Below, one piece after another: positions 1-10,012 of a DNA stretch of 64,000 nucleotides. Source of the stretch: Paguma larvata (Eukaryota > Chordata > Mammalia > Carnivora > Viverridae). Position 1 is the stretch's first letter, and each line of letters begins with the position of its first letter. Position numbers and translations under genes: made by a program. Location: assembly GCA_030068075.1 (NCBI GenBank), contig JAINVK010001445.1, positions 2,046,001-2,110,000 on the forward strand. Direction: 5' to 3'. Under the pieces are notes generated by a model. It searched no databases, was not told where the DNA came from, and worked only from the letters and a program-made list of their open reading frames with translations.

Positions 1-312
1 TTGTACCCTCATATACTAATTGTTTAAACATTCTATGTAACCTTGAGAAACAAGCGTTCTTTAAAGTTTTATGAAGTGCAAAGTTTGTTTTAATCAGTTT
101 CTTTTCTTAAGAAACAAGGATTCTTTATTTTATTGAGAACCTTGAGAAATTAGAATGATTTCATCCTGCCAATCTTTACAAGACGAATACTTGCTGTGTT
201 GAGAAAAATGCATCAAAACTCTGAAGAAAAAATAAACTTGGAGCAGTCCAGATAAGAGGCTGGCTCCGTGTCATTTGTCTTGTCTTTTTGTTTTTTGTCT
301 CAGCCCTTACAT
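1..312 (+). repeat. retroviral LTR-like 3' part (putative R-U5), cut by the window edge
   Basis: AT-rich sequence ending in a polyadenylation hexamer (AATAAA, 231-236), followed by a T-rich, 'gtctc'-containing stretch and a CA end near 310-312, as in the R-U5 part of a retroviral LTR. A related block (about 243-274) recurs in diverged form at about 325-370. No 5' TG end or target duplication can be seen because the window starts inside the element. It could instead be an unrelated AT-rich repeat. Confidence 0.35.
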
Positions 313-534
313 AGGGAGCCCTGGACCAGTCCTGATAGGAGGCTGATTCCAAGAGACTGACTTCGCGTCATCTCACGCATCTAGAACAACCCTCACGCAG
401 GTGAAATCCTGGACCAGCCGGGAGCCCTGAAGTAGGAGCTGGCCTCCTCTCAGGACGAACCCCGGCCAGTCAGCCCGCATCACGCAGAGGCACAGAGCCA
501 CCTCTGGATCGCTTCTAAGCCAGGGACACAATTT
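313..534. other. unassigned sequence upstream of L1-A
   Basis: GC-richer than its left neighbour. It holds a diverged second copy of the block at 243-274. It may be retroviral leader sequence or the outermost 5' UTR of L1-A; the boundary is uncertain. No coding signal is visible. Confidence 0.3.
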
Positions 535-1376
535 GCAGCAAAACCGGGTGGAACAGGCGAAGAGAGTTGAGAACTCAGTTAAGTGTGGGGCGCACGACTG
601 CCCAACAAGCCTCACTAAGACTGCGTGCCAGGCACAGCGAGGATGGAAACAAAGGGCCGATTTGAGACTCTGGGACTGGGGAGAAGGGACTGGGGGGACG
701 CCATTGTTGTCTCACAAACTCACAAAAACCCGGACCCAGGTATCTATCCACCCGGCACTGGAGTTGGGACCCGCCTACACGAAACCACGCCCCTCCTCAT
801 AGGAAAGACACCTTTCTGTGGGAGCGATAGACACAGAGATCAGACTGCTGCCTGGAGTAACTCCAGGTCAATTCTTCTTTTTTAAATATATGCTCCTCTT
901 TGTCCTTCTTACCGATCCCCACCCCTGAGCTGGACATCCAGGGTATTGGCTGGCTTAAACAGACATTGAACCCACTCTCTCAATGCATGTTCTACACCTC
1001 CTTCTGGACTTTCCTGTCTCTCTCTCTCTCTAGAATAACCAGGCCACATAGTACATCTGGGTAACAGGAATCTTCATTTCTTTTTCCTCATATCCTTCCT
1101 TATTCTGATTTCTCTCTTTCTGGATTAAGCCCTTCAGTCTCTCTATAAGTTCAAAGATCATTTTCTTCTTCACCCTGCGCCAGTCATTACTCTCTCATTA
1201 TATGCTCTGCCATCAGCATAGCGCACACCCAGTCCTTAACATGCAGCTGCTACGTCAGGTCGCATGCCCTCAGAGTGTTGTCATTCTTTTTTCTGCGGTG
1301 ACCCGCTCGTCTATATCATTTCTCAGTATGTTTGAGTGTTTCTATTTTCTGTTTCTCAGTCTGTTTTCCTTTCCAG
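535..1376 (+). promoter_or_regulatory. L1-A 5' UTR with 3' splice site at its end
   Basis: Non-coding leader that should hold the internal RNA polymerase II promoter of the L1. It shares the 'ccacgcccctcctcata'-type segment and the following T/C-rich segment with L1-E (39.4-40.0 kb). Its last bases form a pyrimidine tract followed by AG (1375-1376), immediately before the 'ggtgacctcagg' sequence leading to ORF1. The same arrangement occurs in four other copies here. Confidence 0.7.
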
Positions 1377-1415
1377 GGTGACCTCAGGAAACAAATCAAA
1401 ACACACCTAGCCAAA

Positions 1416-2304
1416 TTGACAACACGGAAGGATTCTCTGTAAAAGAAATTACAGGAAGTAGTGAAGCACAAGAATTGATGAAAAGAGACATAAGCAACAT
1501 AACAGAACATGAGTATAAAATGATAAACATAAAACGAATCCCTGGGCTTGAAAAAAGCATAGAAGAATGCAGAGTGTCCCTCGCTGCAGAGATCAAGGAC
1601 CTTAAAAGCGGTCAGGAGGAATTTAAAAATGCTTTAAATGAGGTGCAAAATAAATTAGAGGTGGCCACAGCGCGAATTGAAGAGGCAGAAGAGAGAATAG
1701 GCGAATTAGAAGATAAAATTATGGAGGAAGAGGAAGCAGAGAAAGAGAGAGAAGCTGATTCAGTAACAGGAAAGGAGATTTCAAGAGTTGAGCGATGCAC
1801 TCAAATGGAACAATATCCATATCATAACAATTCCAGAGGAAGAAGAGAGAGAGAAAGGAGTCGAAGTGGTACTTGAACAAATCATTGCTGAGAACTTCCC
1901 AACAGGAGGAAGGAAACGGGCATGGAAATCCAAGAGGCATAGAGAACTCCTCTCAGATGTAACTTCAATAGACCTTCTGCACGACACATCAGAGTGAAAC
2001 TGGCCAAATACAAGGACAGAGAGAGAATTCTGAAAGCAGTTACGGAAAAACGGGCCTTAACATACAAAGGGAGCCACCTAAGGGTTGTAGCAGACTTATC
2101 TACAGAAACTTGGCAAGCCAGAAAGGAATGACAGGATATGTTCAATGTGACGAACGGGAAGGATATGCAACCAAGAATCCTTTATACAGTCAGCCTGTCA
2201 TTCAGAACGGAAGAGGAGATCAAGGTTTTCCCAAACAAACAAAAACGGAAGGATTTCATCACAACTAAATCAGCATTACAAGAGACCTTGAGGGGCACTC
2301 TATG
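1416..2304 (+). pseudogene. L1-A ORF1 (RNA-binding chaperone) remnant
   Basis: Remnant of the L1 ORF1 protein, which trimerises through a coiled coil, binds L1 RNA and acts as a nucleic-acid chaperone. The heptad-rich coiled-coil region is readable (1475-1740, with motifs such as KLEVATARIEEAEERIGELE), followed by pieces of the RRM-like and C-terminal domains ('STETWQARKEW'-type segment at 2098-2130). The start codon equivalent is TTG instead of ATG (1416-1418), an in-frame stop follows soon after, and frameshifts occur near 1790-1880 and later. It ends with the CTATGA junction shared by other copies. Confidence 0.85.
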
Positions 2305-5300
2305 AAGGAAAGGTTGCAAAGACCACAAACTACAGAGACATCCTTACAAGCATGAAACCTACAGATAACACAATGACTCTAAACCCATAGTTTTCAATAT
2401 TAACACTGAATGTAAATGGAGTAAATGCTCCAATCAAAAGGCATAGGGTCACAGAATGGATAAAAAACAAACCCCATCTATTTGCTGTCTTCAAGAGATT
2501 CATTTTATACCCGAGGACACCTTCAGACTGAAAGTGAGGGAATGGAGAACTATATACCACGCTATTGGAAGTCAGAAGAAAGCTGGAGCAGCCAGACTTC
2601 TAGCAGACAAACTAGACTTGAAAGGAAAGGATGTAATAAAAGATGAAGAAGGGCATTTTGTAATAATCACAGGGACTATCCAGCAGGAAGACCTAACAAT
2701 TATAAATATTGTTGGGAGCCATCGTGGGCTCACAGGTTGAGACACCTCCCTGTGTGGAAAAGGCAGTTGAAGCAAAGCTCCTGCCTGCCAAATGGCGCCC
2801 CAATACCACTGTTGGGAGCCATTGGGCTCACAGGTTGAGACACCTTCCTGTGTGGAAAAGGCAGAGTTCCTGCCTGCCAAAAAGTGCTCCAATAGGACCT
2901 CCTTCAAATAACATTTGCCTGGATTTCTTGGATGCCCTCCTTGACCTCAAGGGAGGTAATGCTCTCCATTAAAAAAGGGACCTTGGAATGTGATGCATTG
3001 ATGGATAACATCTAAAAGAGACTATGTAAATGTACTCATTAGGAATTCCATTCTTGCCAGATGGGTTGCACCTCCCGCATTGTAGTTGGCAGAAAAGGCC
3101 TCAAGGAAACACCCAGTTCTCATCCCCACCCTAAATCTATATGTTAATTAACCTGGAACCAACATACAGGATTGAGGAAGTGGCCGCCTTGCTGGCATTA
3201 TTGTTAAAGAGATCAAACTATGGAATGTCACTCATTGATTGATGTCATGTCACTACTACCTTTAAAAATAAAGACACTGAGACCAGCCGGGCGGAGATGC
3301 CAGAAATGCCAGAACTGCCTGCATGGTGATCAGACTACATCCCGTGGCTCTCTCATTCCTTTCACCTGACCGTCACTCCTTCGGGGACCCCAGGACTCAC
3401 CCGGAGCTGGACTCCGGCCAAATATCTACACGCCGAGTTCGGGGGCACCCAGATTTGTAAAACAATTAATTACAAACATAATCAACCTGATCGATCAATA
3501 TGTCCTAATTGTAGGGGAACTTAACACCCCACTCTCAGCAATGGATAGATCCACTAAACAGAAAATCACTACAGAAACAATGGCCCTGAACAACACATTG
3601 GAACAGATGGGCTTAACTGACATCTTCAGAAGCAAAGGGATTTCTATTCTTCTCAACTGCACACGGTACATTTTCCAAGATCGATGACATTCTGAGGCAC
3701 ATGGAAAATCTTAATGAATATAAAAGAATTAACATCAAACCATTCACAATTTCAGACCACAATGCTTTGAAACCTGAAATCAACCGCAGGAATAAGTCTG
3801 GAAAATCGCCCAAAACATGGAGGCTAAAGAACAACCGAGTAAAAAACGAATGGGTTAACCAAGAAATCAGAGAAGAAATTTAAAAATACACGGAAACAAA
3901 TGAAAATGAAAATACAACAAGCCAAACGCTTTGGGATGCGGCAAAGGCAGTCCTGAGAGGGAAATATGTTGTAATCCAGGACCATCTGAAGAAACAAGAT
4001 AAATCGCTAACACAAATTCTAACAGCACGCCTAAAGGAACAAGAAGCAGAACAGCTAAGACACCACAAACCCAGCAGAAAGAGAGAAATAACAAACATCA
4101 GGGCAGAAATTAATAACACGGAAACCGAAAAAGGAGTGGAACAAATCAGTGAAACCAAGAGCTGGTTCTTTGAAAAAATAAACAAAATTGATAAACCTCT
4201 AGCCAGGCTTCTCAAAAAGAAAAGGCAGAGAACTCAAATAGATACAATCACGAAAGAAAAGGGAGTGATTACAAACAATCTCTCAGAAATAAAAGCAACT
4301 GTCCGAGAATACGATGCAAAATTACATGCCACCACACTCGACAACCTGGAGGAAATGGACAAATTCCTAAATAGCCACACGCTACCAAAACTCAAACGGG
4401 AAGAAAGGGAAAACGTGAAGAGACCCATAATTCGTGAAGAAATTGAATCAGTTATCAAAAATCTCCCAACAAATAAAAACCCTGGACCAGATGGCTTCCC
4501 TGAGGAATTTTACCAGACACTTAAAACAGAGTTAAGACCTATCCTCCTCATGATGTTCCAAAAAATTGGCAGAGAAGGAAAACTCCTGGACTCATTTTAT
4601 GAACCCAGCATCACTTTGATCCCAAACCAGATAGAGCCCCAGCAAAAAAAGAGAACTACAGGCTAATATCCCTGATGAATATGGATGCAAAAATTCGCAC
4701 CAAGATACTAGCTAATAGAATCCAACAACATATAAAAAGAACGATTCACCATGATCGTATGGGATTCATCCTTGGGTTGCAGGCATGGTTCAATATTCGC
4801 AAATCTATCAATGCGATACATCACATTTACAGAAGAAAAGATAAGAAACATATGACCCTGTCAATAGATGCATAAAAAGCATTTGACAAAATATAGCACC
4901 CTTTCCTGATAAAAACCCTCGAGAACTTGCGATAGAAGGAACATACTTAAACATCATAAAAACTATGTATGAAAAGCCCACACCTAATATCATCCTCACT
5001 GGGGAAAAACTGAGAGTCTGCATATCCTGAGGTCAGGAACACGACAGGGGTGTCCAGTCTCACCACTGCTATTTATCATGGTGCTGGAGGTCCTAGCATC
5101 AGCAATCAGACAAAAAAAAAAAAAAAAAAAAAAAACCAACAACTAAAAGGCATTAAGATGGGCAAAGATGAAGTCAAGCTTTCACTTTTCGCAGACGACA
5201 TGATACTTTATATGGAAAACCTGACAGAATCCACCAAAAGCCTGCTAGAACTGATTCATGAATTCAGCAAAGTTGCAGGATACAAAATCAATGTACAGAA

Positions 5301-6874
5301 ATCGGTGGCATTTCTGTTGACCAACAATGAAGCAACAGAAAGAGACATAAAGAAGTGAATCTCATTCACAATTGCACCAAAAACCATACAATACCTAGGA
5401 ATAAATCTAACGAATCATGTAAAAGATCTCTACGCTGAAAATTATATATAAAAAAAAAACATACAAAGGAAATTGAGGAAGACACAAGGAAATGGAAAAA
5501 CATCCCAAGCTCATGGATTGGAAGAATAAATATCGTTGAAATGGCAATACTACCCAAAGAAATCTATACATTCAATGCAATCTCGATCAAAATTGCCCCA
5601 GTATGCTTCTCAAAACTAGAGCTAACAATCCTAAAATTTGTATGGAACCACAAAAGACCCCGAATGGCCAAAGTAATACTGAAAAATAAAACCAAGGCGG
5701 GAGGCATCACAATCCCAGACTTTAACCTCTACTACAAGGCGGCAATCATCAAGACAGTATGGTACTGGCAAAAAAAAAAGTCCACATAGACCAATGGAAT
5801 AGAATTGAAAACTCAGAAATAGACCCTCAAGCATATGGCCAAATTTGACAAAGCAGGAAAGAGTATCCAATGGAAAAAAGACAACGTCTTTAATAAGTGG
5901 CTCTGGGACGACTGGACAGCAACATGCAAAAGAATGAAACTAGACCACTTCTTTACATCAGTCACAAAAAGAAACTCTAATAGGATAAAGGGATTGAATG
6001 TGAGACAGGAACCCATCAAAAACCTAGAGGAGAAAGCAGGAAAAAACCTCTGTCACCGGAGCCGCACCAGTTTCTTCCTCGACACATCTCCAAAGGCAAG
6101 GCAATTCAAAGCAAAAATGAACTATTGCGACCTCATCCAGATAAAAAGCTTCTGCACGGCAAAGGAAACAACCAACAAAACTAACAGGCAACCAAGGGAA
6201 TGGGATAAGATAATTGCAAATGGCATAACAGATAAAGGACTAGTGAAAATCTATAAAGACCTTATCAAACTCCACACCCGAGAAACGAATTACCCAGGAA
6301 AGAAATGGGCAGAAGATATGAACGGACACTTCCAAAGAAGACATCCAGATGGCCAACAGACACACGAAATGATGCTCAATGTCACTCAGCATCAGGGAAA
6401 TACAAATCAAAACCGAACTGAGATACTACCTCACGCCAGTCAGAGTGGCTCAAATGAACAAATCAGGAAAATATAGATGTTGGCGAGGATATGGAGAAAC
6501 AGGCACCCTCTTGCACTGTTGGTGGGAATGCAAACGAGTGCAGCCACTCTGGAGAATTGTGTGGAGGTTCCTCAAAAAAACATGAAATAGAACTACCCTA
6601 TGATCCAGCAATAGCACCGCTAGGAATCTACCCAGGAGCTACAGCAGTGCTGATGCATAGGGGCACGTGTACCCCGATGATTATAGCAGCACTTTCAACT
6701 TTAGCCAAATCATGGAAAGAGACCAAGTGTCCATCAACTGGTAAATGGAAAAAGAAGATGTGGAATATATATACAATGGAATACTACACGGCAATGAGAA
6801 AGAATGAAATCTGGCCATGTGTGGCAACATGGATGGGACTGAAGGGTATTATGTTGAGGGAAATAAGTCAGTGA
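2302..6874 (+). pseudogene. L1-A ORF2 (endonuclease-reverse transcriptase) remnant
   Basis: Remnant of the L1 endonuclease/reverse transcriptase. Readable pieces are: endonuclease N-terminus with LNVNGVN (about 2405) and CCLQEIHF; an endonuclease segment after the LTR; the RT finger 'NPGPDGFPEEFYQT' (about 4480); the catalytic box FADDMILY (5188-5211); '[13 protein letters not shown]' (about 5634); and the cysteine-bearing C-terminal part ('LLHCWWECK', about 6510). The frame is broken by many indels and stops, by a 711-bp LTR at 2710-3420, and by a 20-plus run of A (5110-5132) just after the conserved 'ASAIRQ' position. The last readable frame ends at TGA 6872-6874, earlier than the homologous frame in L1-C and L1-H. 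Confidence 0.9.
2710..3420 (+). mobile_element. solo LTR of an endogenous retrovirus inserted in L1-A ORF2
   Basis: A 711-bp element starting TG and ending CA, flanked by the 5-bp direct repeat AATAT (2705-2709 and 3421-3425). The flanking L1 ORF2 sequence is continuous once the element is removed, so this is a clean insertion. A polyadenylation signal AATAAA lies at 3267-3272, and a 'cggggaccc' segment lies near the 3' end. The first ~100 bp, including the TG end, are tandemly duplicated (2710-2809 and from 2810). No internal retroviral genes remain: a solo LTR left by LTR-LTR recombination. The retroviral class is not certain. Confidence 0.85.
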
Positions 6875-7130
6875 GAGAAAGACAAATACAATCTGTTTCC
6901 ACGTATAGGTGGACTTTGGGAGACAAAACTAGGGGGGAGGGGAAGAGAGGAAAAGAAAGACACAGAGGGAGGGAGAAAAAACATACGAGACTCTTAAATA
7001 CTAAGAACAAACCGAGGGTTAAGGGGGGTATGGGAGGGGGGAGAGTGGGTGATGTGCAATGAGCAGGGCATGGGTTGGGATGAGCATGGGGTGTTGTATG
7101 GAAACCAATTGGACAATAAAAATTTTTTTT
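6875..7130 (+). other. L1-A 3' UTR with G-rich purine tract
   Basis: Non-coding tail after ORF2. It carries a long purine tract with several runs of five or six G (about 6930-7050), a typical property of L1 3' UTRs with G-quadruplex potential. It ends in an A/T-rich tail containing 'caataaaaa' before L1-B begins. Confidence 0.7.
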
Positions 7131-9340
7131 TAAATCTGCAAAACAATCAATGTGATTCATCACATCAATAAAAGAAAGGACAAGAACCACAAGATCCTCT
7201 CCATAGATGCAGAGAATACTTTTGACAGAATACTGCATCCTTTCTTGATAAAAACCTTTAAGAAAGTAGGGACAGAAAGATCACTTCTCCAGATCAAAAA
7301 GCCATATACGACAGGCCCAACGCTAATATCATCCTCAATGGGGAAATCCTAGAGCTATCCCCCTAAACCAGGAACAAGACAGCGATGTCTCTCTCGTCAC
7401 TGGCATTCAGCATAGCATTGGAAGTCTTAGCCTCAGCAATCAGAAACACAAAGAAATAAAAAGGTCTCCAAATTGGCCAGGAGGGGGTCAAACATTCACT
7501 CTACACTGATGACATGATCCTCTATATGGAAAAACGAAAGATTCCACCCAAAATCTGCTAGAACTGATCCATGAACAGCAAAGTGGCAGGATATAAAATC
7601 AATGCAGAGAAATCGGTTGCATTCTTATACACCAGCAATGAAGCAACGGAAAGAGAAATCAAGGAATCGATCCCATTTCCAATTGCACCTAAAACCATAA
7701 AATACCTAGGAACACATCTAACCAAAGAGGTGAAAAATCTATAAGCTGAAAACTATAGAAAGCGTCTGAAAGGAATTGAAGAAGACACCAAAAAAATGGG
7801 AAAATATTCCATGCTCCTGGATAGGAAGAACACATATTGTTAAAATGTCAATACTACACAAAGCGATCTACCTATTCAATGCAATCCCTATCAGAATAAC
7901 ACCAGCATTCTTCACAGAGGTAAAACAAACAATCCTAAAATTTGTATGGAACCAGAAAAGACCCCAAATAGCAAAAGCAATCTTGAAAAAGAAAACCAAA
8001 GCAGGAGGCACGACAATCCCAGACTTCAAGCTGTATTACAAAGCTGCAATCATCAAGACAGTATGGTACTGGCACAAGAACAAATACTGAGATCAATGCA
8101 ACAGAACAGACAACCCAGAAATGGACCCACAAATGTAGGACCAACTCATCTTTGACAGAGCAGGAAAGAATGTACCATGGAAGAAAGACAGTCTCCTCAG
8201 CAAGTGGTGCTGGGAAAACTGGACGGCGACATGCAGAAAAAGGACCCTGGACACCACTTTCTTACACCATACACAAACATAAACTCAAAATGGATGAAAG
8301 ATCTAAATGTAAGACAGGAAGCCATCAAAGTCCTCGAGGAGAAAGCAGGCAAGAACCTCTTTGACCTCAGCCGCAGAACCTTCGTACTCAACACGTCTCC
8401 AGAGGCAAGGGATACAAAAGCAAAAATGAACTACTGGGACCTCATCAAAATAAAAAGCTTCTGCACAGCGAAGGAAACAATCAGCAAAACTAAAAGGGAA
8501 CCGACAGAATGGGAGAAGATCTTTGCAAACGACATATCAGATACAGGGTTAAAATCCAAAATCTATAAAGAACTTATCAAACTCAACACCCACAAAACAA
8601 ATAATCCAGTGAAGAAATGGGCCAAAGACATGAAGAGACACTACTCCAAAGAAGACATCCGGATGGCCAACAGACACGTGAAACGATGCTCAACATCACT
8701 CATCATCAAGGGAATACAATCAAATCCACAGTGAGATACCACCTCACACCCATCAGAATGGCTAACATTAATAACTCAGGTGCTGGGGAGGAGGCGCATC
8801 AAGAGGATCTCTTTTGCACTGCTGGTGGGAATGCAAACTAATGCGGCGACTCTGGAAAACAGTATGGAGATTCCTCAAAAAAATTAAAAATAAAACTACC
8901 CTACGAACCACCAATTGTCCTACTAGGTTATGCAAGGGATATAGGTATGCTGTTTCGAAGGGACACATGCACCCCAATGTTTATAGCAGCAGTATCAACA
9001 AGCACGAATGGATGGAAAGAGCCCAAATGTCCATGGATAGATGAGTGGGTAAAGATGGAATGATATATATATAATACAGTCCTATGAGGACTGTAAGATA
9101 CAAAGCAGAGTTGAAAAAGCGAAGGGAAGCAAAAATCATATAAAAAAGTGGAGGGGGAAAAATAGAAGACATTCTTAAATAGGAGAACAAACAGAGGGTT
9201 ACTGGAGGAGTCCTGGGAGGGGGGATGGGCTAAAGAGGTAAGGAGGATTAAAGAATCCACTCCTGAAATCACTGCTGAACTAAATGCCAACTAAATGGAT
9301 GTCCATTAAGCAAATTAATAAAAACAAAGGAAAGAAATGC
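7131..9340 (+). mobile_element. L1-B: 5'-truncated LINE-1
   Basis: Starts abruptly inside ORF2, just before the RT motif-A region ([26 protein letters not shown] frame, 7152-7240), and continues to the end of ORF2 and a 3' end with AATAAA near 9318-9325. Its sequence and 3' UTR differ from L1-A, so it is a separate, older insertion placed head-to-tail behind it. Whether the junction at about 7131 is a normal 5' truncation or the point where L1-A inserted cannot be decided. Confidence 0.85.
7140..9055 (+). pseudogene. L1-B ORF2 3' part, broken
   Basis: Carries the RT, thumb and C-terminal regions of L1 ORF2: a motif-A segment near 7200, a degraded catalytic-box region near 7500-7520, '[16 protein letters not shown]' at about 7938, the long readable frame 8177-8734 and the cysteine-rich 'LFCTAGGNAN' segment near 8810-8840. 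Several frameshifts separate these pieces. It is non-functional. Confidence 0.85.
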
Positions 9341-9840
9341 TTCTTACTTTCTATATTATTGTACTACGATTGACTTAATGAATTTAAAATCATAGCCATG
9401 AAATCACCGAAAAACATTCCTCCACACTTTATGCTGTTCTGCTGGTTAGTATAGGACAATGAATGAAACAACTCTTCTTCATCAGCTTAATGAGTCACTT
9501 TCCACAGTACCTTTCTCTCGTTCAGGAAGAGTGTACACTGTGACATACGATGAGAAGCGGACGCGTCTACTTAAGGATCTCCTTGTCCTGGGCGGCACAG
9601 CTTCCGATTCGCTGGTGTAAGAATGTCCTGGGAAATGCAGAGAACTAGAGAGTAAGGTTGGCATCTTGCTGGCCGAAGACCATAGAACAATTCGTCATAC
9701 CCTTCTCAGAGTTCAACTTTCCAGTCTCCCTACTCACCAGCTGCCCGACATAGCTCATGCATCAAAAATGGACTTAGGAAGATGTTGAACTTTGGTTTGC
9801 CCTGAAAACCGCCCACAGCCAGGTTTTGTGGGCAAATACT
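9341..9840. other. single-copy spacer between L1-B and L1-C
   Basis: About 500 bp without similarity to any repeat recognised in this window. A 60-codon open frame on the minus strand (9482-9664) has no recognisable motif and is probably chance. Confidence 0.5.
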
Positions 9841-10012
9841 CTTTTTTTTTAAATGCTTATTTTTTTAAATTTTATAATAGTTTATTTTCAAATTGGTTTA
9901 CATATAACACCCTGTGTTCATCTCAACATGTGCCCTCTTTAATGCCCGTCACCCCCCTCCCCCCTCCCTCACCCCCCTCACCCTCAGTTTGTTCTTAGTC
10001 TTTGAGAGTCTC

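Larger units (their letters stand above)
535..7130 (+). mobile_element. L1-A: full-length decayed LINE-1 with an LTR inserted
   Basis: The parts of a LINE-1 follow in order: 5' UTR (about 535-1376), ORF1 remnant, ORF2 remnant, then a G-rich 3' UTR ending in an AATAAA-containing A/T-rich tail near 7110-7130. The 5' UTR is recognised by homology to the 5' UTRs of L1-E, L1-C and L1-H in this window. ORF2 is interrupted by a 711-bp solo LTR (2710-3420), so the L1 is the older of the two. Many frameshifts and stops show it is dead. A target duplication was not identified; the left edge is approximate. Confidence 0.9.

Noticed and set aside
9060..9110. Short inverted repeat 'tcctatgagga' as a structured RNA or terminator
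   Set aside because: Only a few base pairs long, inside an L1 3' UTR; no reason to think it functions.
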